Shown: positions 8,911 to 19,300, numbered from the stretch's first letter. The stretch: 64,000 nt of DNA from Dyadobacter sp. CECT 9275 (GCF_907164905.1 NZ_CAJRAF010000002.1:2480001-2544000); one strand, 5' to 3'. Translations and numbers: made by a program. Notes: a model not told the origin generated them from the letters alone.

Positions 8911-10122
8911 TTAAGCGCCATACCTTACTCCTCCCAGATCACCTTGCTTCCACATATGACCAAGGGAAAATTGCTCATACCATCCGTTAAAATTCGCGGC
9001 ATCATAAGAAATTACATTGGACGCGTTAGTATCGTCCTTGTCAAAAACCCGTACATTTTGCAAATCAAAATAGTTGAGCAGATTTTCCGAATGTGTGGAG
9101 ATAACCATAGCGGATTTCTCAGATGCTTCTTTAACAGCATTGGCAACATTAAGAATCATGTCCGGATGAAGGCCAACTTCGGGTTCGTCGATGCAAATAA
9201 AACTTCCCCGATCTGGATTATATAAAATCGCCAAAAGGCATAGGTAACGCAAAGTCCCATCAGAAATACCGGATACATGAACTGAACTATCAAGGCCATG
9301 CTCCTCAAGCATTAGTTCAATACTGCTGTTACCACTAATGAAGTTAAAATCGAAACCGGTAAAATTTGGATTTACCTCGTTTAACATCTCAACAATTTTT
9401 CTGTATTGCTGTTTGTAATTGATTTTTATGGTATTCAGTATTTGCGGAAGATTTGTCCCATCAGAAGCAAGCCGTTTATCCGATGTAGCCAAGACAGCCT
9501 TGCGAATAGGGCTTTTGGGTGTGGTATCGAAATAATCGTAAACCATGACGTCTCTGATTGCCTTTCGTAAGGTGGTAAGTGCATAGTATCGGTCGCTATC
9601 ACTAACCTCCTTTAAAACAAGCCCTTGTGGGTCATAGTCGCTGTATCTGATCAGTTTGGGTTTCTCACCGGGATCGCTCTTTTCTGCAAGATGCCCTACT
9701 CCATTTGTAAAATCGAGGTAAATATAACCTCGCTGACTTTCGATCTTTTCATGTACATTAAAATTCTGTAAACTTGGAGATCTTGTAAGGGTTATGGTAT
9801 ACAAAATGTCATCGGTGAATTTAAAGCCATATTTCCCATTAGTGATGGCATCACCATCAAAAGTATACCTTATGCTTATGGCGTCTGTAAGGTGATGCGA
9901 ATTTGATCCTTTGAAGAACACATTATCAAATCCACCCAGATTATCTATTAAATGCTTCTGTAGTCCAATTCCCGAAACGCCTTCCCTTAAAAGTTTTACA
10001 GCTTTTAAAAAGTTGGATTTCCCGGATCCATTAATCCCAATTAAAATATTAACATTAGGGTCCAGATCAATTTCTGATTCATGGAAGCTACAAAAATTTG
10101 TAATTCTAATCTGTTTAATCAT
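8911..10122 (-). CDS. AAA family ATPase (AAA_15/AAA_21, OLD/RecF-like)
   Basis: 403-residue SMC/ABC-like ATPase. Walker A GINGSGKSN near residues 29-37; ABC-like signature SDGTLRYLCLLAILYNP; Walker B with ICIDEPEVGLHP; then ISTHSENLLNYF carrying the switch histidine. The N-terminus (MIKQIRITNFCSFHES) is the usual first strand of the family. Such single-chain ATPases paired with a DUF4276, DUF4435 or RloB-type protein are recurrent in anti-phage systems (PARIS AriA/AriB and AbiL are known ATPase-effector pairs); the defence role here is inferred. The gene ends next to the DUF4276 gene and is more A/T-rich by eye than its neighbours, which suggests a transferred islet. A -7 box lies at 10173-10180. 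Confidence 0.92.
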   Translation of the reverse strand: MIKQIRITNFCSFHESEIDLDPNVNILIGINGSGKSNFLKAVKLLREGVSGIGLQKHLIDNLGGFDNVFFKGSNSHHLTDAISIRYTFDGDAITNGKYGFKFTDDILYTITLTRSPSLQNFNVHEKIESQRGYIYLDFTNGVGHLAEKSDPGEKPKLIRYSDYDPQGLVLKEVSDSDRYYALTTLRKAIRDVMVYDYFDTTPKSPIRKAVLATSDKRLASDGTNLPQILNTIKINYKQQYRKIVEMLNEVNPNFTGFDFNFISGNSSIELMLEEHGLDSSVHVSGISDGTLRYLCLLAILYNPDRGSFICIDEPEVGLHPDMILNVANAVKEASEKSAMVISTHSENLLNYFDLQNVRVFDKDDTNASNVISYDAANFNGWYEQFSLGHMWKQGDLGGVRYGA

Positions 10123-10172
10123 GACCCGAGATCAAATCTGAAAGTGAATTTGACTTTTGTTTTTACAATCTA

Positions 10173-10180
10173 CAAATATA
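10173..10180 (-). promoter_or_regulatory. -7 box TATATTTG for the ATPase-DUF4276 operon
   Basis: On the - strand this reads TATATTTG, matching the Bacteroidota consensus TAnnTTTG, 51 bases upstream of the ATPase ATG. No good -33 element was found, so the call rests on the -7 match and its position. Confidence 0.45.
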
Positions 10181-10252
10181 ATTCAAATGTCAGTCAGAAG
10201 ATATACTGAAAAATGCACCTCTGCCCGCCAGGCCTGAGCAAGATCTGGTTTT

Positions 10253-10278
10253 GCCACAGCCCTCCGGCGGACTGTGGC
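10253..10278 (-). terminator. Hairpin downstream of phospholipase C gene
   Basis: Seven-base perfect stem (GCCACAG / CTGTGGC) around a G/C-rich loop, 60 bases past the phospholipase stop. On the - strand the tail is AAAACCAG, not T-rich, so it is only a weak terminator candidate. Confidence 0.35.
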
Positions 10279-10337
10279 GTTAAATCCTGTTTCCTATGTA
10301 TGGTGGATTTCAAATCTCAGGGTATACCCGTTAATTT

Positions 10338-12557
10338 TCAAATTTCACTGGCCATCGCCGGATCACTTACTCCGGGCTTCCCGGTTTCGACCCTCCCGGC
10401 AAATCTGCGGAGAAACTCCGTTCCATCGGATGTTTTGAGGGTAAAGTCATACCAGTTGCCGCTTTGGGCCAGTGTCCATTCTTTTTTTACCGATCCTTTT
10501 GGCAATACCTCCAGCAGCCACGGGCCGCCATAAGCGTAGGCATTGGCAATAATTTCAACGGTAACCGGTTTGGCGTTTTCGTGATGGATTTTCAGACTGA
10601 CACCTCCCTTTTTGTGATCATACCTGACCGCTACCTCTGGAAACAGTGCATCGGTCTTCCCTGAAAACTTGCGGAAATAGCCATTCGGACCAAACACTTC
10701 CAGATCGTACCGTCCTTGATCGGCAGACAAGTCCCATGCATCGCTAAGGGTTTTACCGGCTTCCACCGTATAGCGTTTTGGAATTTTATCCAGGTGTTTT
10801 AAATCATATACATGAAATACGGCCCCGGCTTTTCCGGTATTGCCAAACTTAAGACTGATTTTGGCTTCCCCTTTTGTAACATGAGCATCAGTATGTAAAT
10901 CATAAGGCAATGCCCTTGAAAAGCGCGTCCCCTTTTCCTGAAACAGTGGTGCAGGATTGTCAGGGGCGGAGGCCCGGGGCAACAGGCGGGAGGCAGCTTC
11001 TGTCTCAGCATAATTACTTGTGGCAGGCAAATGGGGAAATACCGGATCATTGGGGTTTACGAAATCAAAAGCGGAGGTGAGGTCTCCGCTCACCGCACGA
11101 TGCCAGGGGCTGATGGCCGGAATGTGAATCCCAAAACGTTTTTCAAGGAACTGGCCCACGGAGGTGTGGTCTGTTACCTGGGAATCCACCCAGCCACCCT
11201 TGCTCCACGGAGAAATCACATACATCGGTACTCTGGGACCCATTCCCCAGGGGCGGATATTGCCGCTGATGGTGTCCCGCTTGTCCTGGTATACCCTTTC
11301 ACTCTTGCGGCCGCCTTTTAGCATACTCGCAGCGTTGAAAGGATTAGGAAAAGGTTGGGTTCCCTTATCATTATTGAAATACATGCCCGCTACGTCCAGT
11401 GTTGATTTTCCCGCCAGCGACCCGTCCAGATTATACGAGGGAACTGCTGGAGCAGGCAAGTGATCAAACAAACCGTCGTTTTCGTCAAAAGTGAGAAAGA
11501 AAACCGTTTTGCTCCATACCTCCGGATTAGCCGTGATGGCCGCCAGTACCTGATGGGTAAAATCCCCTCCCCGGTTGGGACTCGACGGCCCGTTCGGATG
11601 TTCCGAATTACTTTGTGATGGCAATACCCAGCTTACCTGCGGAAGGGTATTGTTTTTAACATGTCCGGTGAGGTCGTCCAGCGACCAGTGCCGCATACCG
11701 TTTTCATAGATGGGCGAGCCCGGTTTTGCAGTGCGAAAACTTTCAAAAGCCAGGCAGCCGTGCATAGCTCCATTCCAGTTGTCGTTAGGATCCTGATAAA
11801 TCCGCCAGCTGATACCTGCTTTTTCGAGCACATCGGGGATGGTGTCCCATTTGAAAGAAGAACCGCGGTACACGTACCCAGGCTCTGGCATACGCCCAGG
11901 TTTATTGGTTCCTTCGGCATGTTCAGGCCAGCATCTGAGGTTCACAGGTTCAGAATCTTCGTCGGTACAATTGATACCTGCCGCCCGTTTCTCAGGATTG
12001 AAATTGGATCCCGACCAAAACATAATACGGTTCGGGTCGGTACCTGTGGCTATTGAGCAATGGTAAGCATCACAGATGGTAAAGGATTCGGCCAGGGCAT
12101 ACTGAAACGGGATTTCCTCGCGGGTATAGTAAGCCATGGAATACGGTGTTTTGAAAAGTGGCCAGAAACCGTATTTGCCCTGGTTCCAGGCGGCCTGGGT
12201 ATCAGGAAAATCATGTGGAGTACCGTTGACAAGCGCTGCGTTCATCGTTCTTTTGTCGGCACGGTAAGGCGGTATTTCTTTTTGTCCGTCGGATTGAAAA
12301 AATACATTTTTGCCGCTTTCTAACGGGATGGGAAAACGATCACCAAAACCTCGGACACCACGCATGGTACCAAAGTAATGGTCAAAGGATCGGTTTTCCT
12401 GCATCAGGATCACAATATGCTTTACATCCTGGATTGATTTTGAGCTATTGTGTGCCTCTACGGCCAGCGCCTTTTGGATAAGGGCCGGCAGAAAATTTAA
12501 TGCGGCACCGGCTCCCGCGGCGATTTTGATAAACTTACGACGGTCTAATTCAGTCAT
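10338..12557 (-). CDS. Phosphocholine-specific phospholipase C (Tat-exported)
   Basis: 739 residues, typical of non-hemolytic phospholipase C enzymes of the phosphoesterase/acid-phosphatase superfamily, which cleave phosphatidylcholine to diacylglycerol and phosphocholine outside the cytoplasm. The N-terminus carries a twin-arginine signal (DRRKFIK, then a hydrophobic stretch). Metal and nucleophile motifs seen: MQENRSFDHYFG (residues 52-62) and TFDENDGLFDHLPAP in the middle. The C-terminal 200 residues hold the two small beta domains usual in this family (one begins LPRASAPDN; the last ends in GRVETGKPGVSDP). It stands alone, divergent from the rhamnosidase locus, and may serve phosphate or choline scavenging. 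Confidence 0.93.
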   Translation of the reverse strand: MTELDRRKFIKIAAGAGAALNFLPALIQKALAVEAHNSSKSIQDVKHIVILMQENRSFDHYFGTMRGVRGFGDRFPIPLESGKNVFFQSDGQKEIPPYRADKRTMNAALVNGTPHDFPDTQAAWNQGKYGFWPLFKTPYSMAYYTREEIPFQYALAESFTICDAYHCSIATGTDPNRIMFWSGSNFNPEKRAAGINCTDEDSEPVNLRCWPEHAEGTNKPGRMPEPGYVYRGSSFKWDTIPDVLEKAGISWRIYQDPNDNWNGAMHGCLAFESFRTAKPGSPIYENGMRHWSLDDLTGHVKNNTLPQVSWVLPSQSNSEHPNGPSSPNRGGDFTHQVLAAITANPEVWSKTVFFLTFDENDGLFDHLPAPAVPSYNLDGSLAGKSTLDVAGMYFNNDKGTQPFPNPFNAASMLKGGRKSERVYQDKRDTISGNIRPWGMGPRVPMYVISPWSKGGWVDSQVTDHTSVGQFLEKRFGIHIPAISPWHRAVSGDLTSAFDFVNPNDPVFPHLPATSNYAETEAASRLLPRASAPDNPAPLFQEKGTRFSRALPYDLHTDAHVTKGEAKISLKFGNTGKAGAVFHVYDLKHLDKIPKRYTVEAGKTLSDAWDLSADQGRYDLEVFGPNGYFRKFSGKTDALFPEVAVRYDHKKGGVSLKIHHENAKPVTVEIIANAYAYGGPWLLEVLPKGSVKKEWTLAQSGNWYDFTLKTSDGTEFLRRFAGRVETGKPGVSDPAMASEI

Positions 12558-12973
12558 GATTAAGGAAGTTCAGGTAGTATCAGTACCCTAAATTAAGGAT
12601 CAATTTCCAGATACCAGCAAGTGTGATGATTAAGATAGCATTAAGGATAATCCCGCTAATCGGTCCTGTAATGGAGTCTTAACCTGCCATTTTGAAGCTG
12701 CATTACACGGCAGGATTTTACCCCAAATCATTGGATCTGGTGATACTTCGCCAGATTTGTTACATATGAGTTATAAAGATGCTATAAAAGTATTATTTTT
12801 TGCTACGAAACTGGAAGTCTTACGCTTTCAAAACTGGTAAGTTTACATATCAATAATTGTAAGTATTTATAGATTATTTAATACATATTAAATAATGCAC
12901 TTTCCAAACTAATAAATATTATTCTTTAATTACTATTAGTACCGAGCCCGCTACTCACCTTTAACCTATAGAA
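12558..12973. other. Divergent intergenic region before the rhamnoside locus
   Basis: 416 bases between the phospholipase (leftward) and first rhamnosidase (rightward) genes, strongly A/T-rich in its right half. No coding frame and no RNA gene seen. It must hold the promoter of the whole rhamnoside locus; no clean TAnnTTTG box was found. The main visible structure is the palindrome at 12873-12896. Confidence 0.6.
12873..12896 (+). promoter_or_regulatory. Perfect A/T palindrome, candidate operator of the rhamnoside locus
   Basis: ATTATTTAAT, loop ACAT, ATTAAATAAT: ten-base perfect arms, 78 bases upstream of the first rhamnosidase ATG. Suited to a dimeric regulator; no locus regulator is encoded nearby, so the binding protein is unknown. 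A/T-rich palindromes also occur by chance in such regions. Confidence 0.35.
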
Positions 12974-15900
12974 ATGAAGATTTTTTGCTCAAATCTCCTG
13001 ATCCTGTTTGCCACCCTATCCTATGGCACGCCTCAGTCTGTCGCTTTGAAAACAGATCAGCTCAGAACGGAATACCTTGTGAATCCGGTTGGAATAGATG
13101 TACTGCAGCCCCGCCTGAGCTGGGAACTTGCTTCGGATACGAGGTCCCAATTTCAGTCGGGCTACCAGATCCTGGTCGGTACCGACTCGCTGCTGCTCTT
13201 AAAAGATGTGGCAGATGCCTGGGACTCGAAAAAGGTAATGTCGTCGCAAAGCAGCCAGATACCGTATTCCGGAAAAAAGCTTCAGTCCAAAACCAGATAT
13301 TTCTGGAAAGTAAGGGCCTGGGATGCCAATAAAAATGCCGGAGCCTGGAGTACTATAGCCAGCTGGTCCATGGGCTTGCTCACCAAAGCGGACTGGCAGG
13401 CCAAGTGGATAGGCGCACCGGAGCAGCAAATTCCTTATGAGCAGCAATATTATATCAATTACGGCTTTCAGTCCGACTTTGTTTCGGATAAAAATGCTAA
13501 AAACCAATGGGTTGCGATTGATTTGGGCGCAGTTGAGGATGTCCGTCAGATCAGGCTCTATCCGGTGGATTATAAAAAAATTCCAGACGGATACCTGTTC
13601 CCGAAACGCTTTAAAGTGGAACTTTCCAACACGCCCGACTTCAAAAATTCCAGCGTCATAGCCGATGAAAGTAAGCAGGACTATATCAAAAAAGGACTTG
13701 CACCTTACGTAAAAAATGTAACATCGACGAAAGGCAGGTACCTGAGGGTGGTGGTTAATAAGCTTGACAAATTGGAAGAGGGCAAGTATGCATTTGCTTT
13801 TGCTGAGCTGGAAGTGATGAACGCCGCATCCAAAAATATTGCGCTGAATAAAAAAACGACGACGGCTGTTTCCTATAACCTATATCCGCCGTTTTCCTAC
13901 GAAAACTGGCTTCCCGAAAAGCTGACCGATGGTTTCTACAAAAGTAATCCGGACCATAAGTCGTTCAGCTTGCCTATCCCACCTTCGCCCTTACTCCGTA
14001 AAACCTTTACATTGCATAAAAAGGTGAAAAAAGCAACGCTTTACGCCAGTGCACTTGGCCTGTATGAATTCAGCGTTAACGGGAAAAAAGCGGGTACCCA
14101 GGTGCTGGCCCCGGAATGGACGGATTATCACAAAAGAGTTCAGTACCAGACCTATGACGTCACCGAATCTCTCAAAAGCGGGGTAAATGTAATGGGCGCG
14201 ATGCTGGCAGATGGCTGGTATGCAGGTTCTATTTTTTCTCATCCCGACCGTGGTTCCTATGGCTTTGACCGAAGGCTGATCGGCCAGTTAGAAATTGTCT
14301 ATGAAGATGGAACGAAGGGGCAGATCGTGACCGATGGCAGCTGGAAATTACTGGAAAACGGTCCGATCCAAAGGGCCTCGCTTTTTGACGGGGAATTCTT
14401 CAATGCCGGGTTGCTGCCGGAAAGGTGGCTGCATGCTGATTTTGACGATTCGCAGTGGAAGCCTGTAACTGTCGACCCTACGATCGCCAAGACACTCAGC
14501 GCACAGCTTAACGAACCTATCAAAATTATTCAGGAGATCAGGCCGGTGAAAATGTTTAAAGTAAAGGAAGGCACCTACGTTTTTGACCTGGGGCAGAACA
14601 TAGCCGGTTGGGTGAACCTGAAACTGAATTACAATCCGCAACGTGATATTACTTTCAGGCATGGCGAAGTGCTGGACGATGAGGGTATGCTTTATGTAGC
14701 TAACCTGAGAGGTGCGAAACAAATGGACGTATATACACCAGGGGCAGGAAATTCAGTAGATTACGAACCCCGCTTTACCTACCATGGGTTCAGATACGTT
14801 GAGATATCAGGACTTACCCGAGAACCTGACCTGGGGGATGTGACAGGCAAAGTGGTGGCTTCTGCTTCACCTTTGGCGGGTAGTTTCGAAAGCTCGTCTC
14901 AGGATCTTAATAAATTATGGTCCAATATTTTATGGACCCAGCGGGGTAATATGCACTCCGTCCCAACGGACTGTCCTCAAAGAGACGAGCGCGCCGGATG
15001 GATGGGCGATGCACAGGTTTTTGCACAAACTTCAATTTACAACCTTGATATGGCTGCGTTTTTCACCAAATGGGTGAGGGATATCAGAGATTCCCAGCGG
15101 CCCGAAGGACGTTATCCCGATTTTGCACCGCAGGTGGGTATCTGGAACAACTTTTACAATTCGCCCGGCTGGGGAGATGCCGGCGTACTGGTGCCCTGGC
15201 GCCTGTATGAAAATTATGGAGATACCTCCATTTTGGCCGCCCAGTACACCTCTATGAAAAAATACATCGTGTTCATAATGAAGTCAAATCCCGATCTGAT
15301 CTGGAAAAATGCAAGGGGAAACATGTACGGAGACTGGCTGAACGGAAATACTATTATCTCCAAGGATTATCCCAAGGAAGGTGGGAAAGTACCGGATGAT
15401 ATTTATTCAACAGCCTTTTTTCAGCATTCTACTCAAACCGTGGCAAAAGCGGCCAAATTGTTGGGCCACCAGAAGGATCATAGGTTTTTTGATTCACTGG
15501 CCACCGCTATCAGGTCCAGATTTGTGGAGGAATACGTTGATGCAGATGGCCGAGTGAAAGGAAACACCCAGGCGGGTTACGCCATCGCCCTGGATTTTGA
15601 TCTCATCCCCCGCAATTTGCGTGAACAGGCCGCTGCACACATGGTACAGGCTATCAAGGATTATGATTTCAGGATTTCAACCGGTATTCAGACAACCATC
15701 CGGATGATGAACCAGCTTACGGCCTTTGGTTACAACGACATAGCCTACAAACTGCTGGAAAGCCGCCGTTTCCCCTCCTGGATTTACTCCATAGACCAGG
15801 GAGCAACCACCATTTGGGAGCGCTGGGACGGATATGTAAAAGGCCGTGGTTTCCAGAATGTGGGCATGAACTCCTTTAATCACTATGCCATTGGTGCAGT

Positions 15901-16252
15901 GGGCGAATGGATGTACCGCAGCATATTGGGGATCAATACAGAGACGGCTGGTTATAAGCATTTTATCGTTAAACCAGTTGTGGGCGGAAGCCTGACGTGG
16001 GCAAAAGGATCATACAATTCTGTTGCCGGTAAAATTTCCGTAGACTGGAAACAGGATACAAACAACTTTAAATTGAATGTACAGATTCCCGCTAATACTA
16101 CTGCGACAGTGTTTTTGCCAAAGGGTAAAAATATCACTGAAAACGGTCAGGCTATCAGCGGATCAAAAGATATCCGGATTGTCGAAACAAATGAAAAAGG
16201 TACCTCTTTGCTCGTACAATCCGGTAATTACCATTTCAGCGTAGCGCTGTAA
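12974..16252 (+). CDS. GH78 alpha-L-rhamnosidase with inserted F5/8C-like domain
   Basis: Secreted exo-enzyme of 1092 residues that removes terminal alpha-L-rhamnose. Order: signal peptide (about 1-20), Ig-like N-terminal domain (VNPVGIDVLQPRLSWEL), a galactose-binding/F5-8C-like domain near residues 175-284 (NQWVAIDLGAVEDVRQIRLYP), rhamnosidase N domains, catalytic (alpha/alpha)6 barrel, C-terminal beta domain. The catalytic block is classic: DCPQRDERAGWMGDAQ with D666 and probable general acid E672, and the base in WERWDGY (E949). First gene of the + strand locus, 112 bases ahead of its SusC. The F5-8C-like insertion is an extra compared with minimal GH78 enzymes and probably binds glycan. 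Confidence 0.94.
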   Translation: MKIFCSNLLILFATLSYGTPQSVALKTDQLRTEYLVNPVGIDVLQPRLSWELASDTRSQFQSGYQILVGTDSLLLLKDVADAWDSKKVMSSQSSQIPYSGKKLQSKTRYFWKVRAWDANKNAGAWSTIASWSMGLLTKADWQAKWIGAPEQQIPYEQQYYINYGFQSDFVSDKNAKNQWVAIDLGAVEDVRQIRLYPVDYKKIPDGYLFPKRFKVELSNTPDFKNSSVIADESKQDYIKKGLAPYVKNVTSTKGRYLRVVVNKLDKLEEGKYAFAFAELEVMNAASKNIALNKKTTTAVSYNLYPPFSYENWLPEKLTDGFYKSNPDHKSFSLPIPPSPLLRKTFTLHKKVKKATLYASALGLYEFSVNGKKAGTQVLAPEWTDYHKRVQYQTYDVTESLKSGVNVMGAMLADGWYAGSIFSHPDRGSYGFDRRLIGQLEIVYEDGTKGQIVTDGSWKLLENGPIQRASLFDGEFFNAGLLPERWLHADFDDSQWKPVTVDPTIAKTLSAQLNEPIKIIQEIRPVKMFKVKEGTYVFDLGQNIAGWVNLKLNYNPQRDITFRHGEVLDDEGMLYVANLRGAKQMDVYTPGAGNSVDYEPRFTYHGFRYVEISGLTREPDLGDVTGKVVASASPLAGSFESSSQDLNKLWSNILWTQRGNMHSVPTDCPQRDERAGWMGDAQVFAQTSIYNLDMAAFFTKWVRDIRDSQRPEGRYPDFAPQVGIWNNFYNSPGWGDAGVLVPWRLYENYGDTSILAAQYTSMKKYIVFIMKSNPDLIWKNARGNMYGDWLNGNTIISKDYPKEGGKVPDDIYSTAFFQHSTQTVAKAAKLLGHQKDHRFFDSLATAIRSRFVEEYVDADGRVKGNTQAGYAIALDFDLIPRNLREQAAAHMVQAIKDYDFRISTGIQTTIRMMNQLTAFGYNDIAYKLLESRRFPSWIYSIDQGATTIWERWDGYVKGRGFQNVGMNSFNHYAIGAVGEWMYRSILGINTETAGYKHFIVKPVVGGSLTWAKGSYNSVAGKISVDWKQDTNNFKLNVQIPANTTATVFLPKGKNITENGQAISGSKDIRIVETNEKGTSLLVQSGNYHFSVAL

Positions 16253-16280
16253 TTAAGTTTTTTTAATCTATTCCTAAACC

Positions 16281-16314
16281 CCAGGTTTTTATAACGCCGG
16301 CTATAAAAACCTGG
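16281..16314 (+). terminator. Hairpin between rhamnosidase and susC (attenuator-like)
   Basis: Perfect 13-base stem (16281-16293 / 16302-16314), loop of 8, starting 29 bases after the rhamnosidase stop. It has no T tail. A second stem, GGCACA (16313-16318) with TGTGCC (16326-16331), shares two bases with it, so the two cannot both close fully. It may stabilise the upstream mRNA or set different levels of enzyme and transporter. Confidence 0.5.
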
Positions 16315-16364
16315 CACAAAAACTATGTGCCAAAATAATCCATTCGTATTAAAATACTGCAAAC

Positions 16365-19300
16365 ATGAAAAGAGTCACTACCCGGTATTTCCATCATAAA
16401 TGGACACCCCGATCAATATTTTTGAGCAGTTTATTTACTGTCTCAGTAGTCAGTATTTTTCCGGAACAATTACAGGCCGGCCCCTTTGAAAAAGGCACGG
16501 TAAGCCCGGATGCTAATGCTACCCCATGGTTTTTAGAAAGAACAGTTAAAGGCAAAGTGGTGGATGAAAAAGGAGTTACTTTGCCTGGGGTTAACGTAAT
16601 CATCAAGGGAACGACCAAAGGCACCGTGACCGACGAAAACGGAGCTTTTTCCATAGCAGTACCCGACGGGGAAGCAATACTTGCCTTTTCCTACATAGGG
16701 CATATCACGCAGGAGATTTCTGTTGTGAACCAGAGCTTTCTGGATATTACCTTAAAGGCCGATACCAAATCACTCGAAGAAGTAGTGGTGGTGGGGTATG
16801 GTCAGCAGAAAACCAGAGAAGTAACCGGATCCATCTCCTCGCTTTCAACGGCGCAATTACAGGATCAGCCGGTGGGGCAGATAGGCCAGAAAATCCAGGG
16901 CCGCATTGCCGGGGTGCAGATCAACCAGACCTCCGGGCAGCCAGGCAAGGGTATCTCGATCAGGATCAGGGGAGCCGCATCTGTTAACGCGGGAAACAGT
17001 CCGTTGTATGTGGTAGATGGCGCTCCCATTGTAGGAGATATTAACAGTATCAACCCAACAGAAATTGAGAATATAACGGTACTGAAAGGTCCTTCGGCTG
17101 CCTCCATTTATGGTTCCAGGGCGGCAAACGGCGTAGTGCTGATCACGACCAAACAAGCCAGGCCAGGGAAAACGGTGGTACAGTTCAGTGTGAGCCAGGG
17201 AGTGGGACGCGTACCGGACCGTGGACGTCCGGACCTCATGAATGCCAAGGAATTTCTGGAATTTCAAAAAGGGATATTTGAAGATAAAATCAAATACGAA
17301 GGATACGCGGGTGGTATTCCTGCACTGTACCAGAACCCGCAGAGCTGGACAGGCCCGGATACCGACTGGATGGATGAGATGCTGAGAAACTCCAGAATGA
17401 GCAGCTATAATTTATCGTTGCTGGCCGGCAAAGACAAGTTCACCTCGGCCACCACGGTGGGCTATTACGATGAGAGCGGTGTGATGCTGAATACGGGCTA
17501 TAAAAGATTTTCGCTTCGCTCCAATAATGAGTATCAGGTCAATGATAAAATCAGGGTGGGGCTCAATGTTGCTCCGACCTACCAGACCGGCCAGAATTTC
17601 GGTACGGATGGAACTTACAATATCATTTTTGCAGGTTTAACCACGCCGCCTATTTTTTCTCCCAACGAAAAGAATGCGGACGGTACGCGTAAGCTGAGGT
17701 TTGAAGGCCCGGGGCTTTTCACGCAGCCCAACTGGGTGTCGGTTCTGGAAACCTCCAAAAACAAGGAAACAGTATCCCGTTTGCTGTCAAATGCCTTTCT
17801 GGAATTTGAGTTTCTCAAAAACTTTAAATTCAAATCCGCAGTATCAACCGATATCGCCAATACCACCAATCGGATATTCAACCCCAGTTCAACCGGTACG
17901 ATCTGGTCTCCTCCGCCAACAATCCCGTCGGGTTCATACAGTACCACCAATTACTACTCCTGGCTAACCGAAAACACGCTGACTTACAGTAAAACTTTTG
18001 CAGATGACCATCAGTTGGAAATACTCGCCGGTTATTCCGCACAGAAATTCCACCAGGAATATAATTCCCTGTCGGGAAGCAATTTCCCGGACGACCTGGT
18101 ATCCTGGATTGATGCGGCGGCAGTAAAAAATGGCAGCAATAATACCACGGAATGGTCTTTGTTATCGATGTACAGCCGTTTCAATTATAGTTTCAAAGGC
18201 AAATATCTACTCTCTGCATCCATTCGCCGCGACGGGTCTTCGCGTTTCGGAAGTGAAAACAGATGGGGGGCATTCCCTTCGGTGTCTGCGGGATGGATTG
18301 TTTCTGATGAAAAATTCATGGAGAATTTACACTCGCTGAGTTATCTTAAACTGAGGGCAGAATATGGTCTGGTGGGAAACTTCAACATTGGTAATTACAG
18401 TCAGTTCGGAAGAGTATCCACCACCAATTATGTTTATGGCGGCGCTCTGGCGCAGGGCCGGAGCCTCACTACCCTGGGCAATAACAAACTTACCTGGGAA
18501 ACCACCAAAGGAATTGATGTAGGTATTGACATCTCATTTTTCAACGACCGCCTTTCTTTTACGGCCGATTATTATCAGAAGTCTATCGACGATATGTTGT
18601 ATCAGGTGGATATTCCGATGGGTACAGGATTTGGAAATATTCAGTCCAACATCGGAGGCTTTAAGTTCTGGGGATACGAATTTTCGGCCAGCACCCGGAA
18701 CCTCACCGGCGCATTAACCTGGAATACGGATTTCAATATCTCCGTTAACCACAACCGGGTTGAAAAACTTGGAACCAATAACACCCCCATTGACGGGGTT
18801 GGCGAACAGGGAACCTACTGGAAAACGGAAGTTGGAAGGCCCATCGGGCAATTCTGGGGCTATGTGTTTGACGGGGTGTATATGAATCAGCAGGAATTTG
18901 ATTCTCAGCCAAAAGCAGTTACCTCGAGCGTAGGGACGGTCAGGTACAAAGATCTTAACGGCGACGGGGTGATCACCAATACCGACAGGGCCTTCCTGGG
19001 TAATCCCAATCCCAAATTCATCTTCGGGTTAGCCAACAGTTTGTCGTACAAAGGGTTGGACCTGAACGTGGTGATCTCCGGAGCCATCGGACAGGACATT
19101 ATCAATGGACAAAAAGAATGGTCGGATAACCAGGATGGCGTATTTAATGTTCAGAAATACTGGAAGGACAGATGGCGGTCAGAAAGTGAGCCGGGCAATG
19201 GAATTTATCCGCGAACAACCGGAGCGGGCAATAACTTTTTCAGGTATGCCAACAGCCGCTGGATTGAAGACGGGTCGTATGTGACTATCAAAAATATTAC

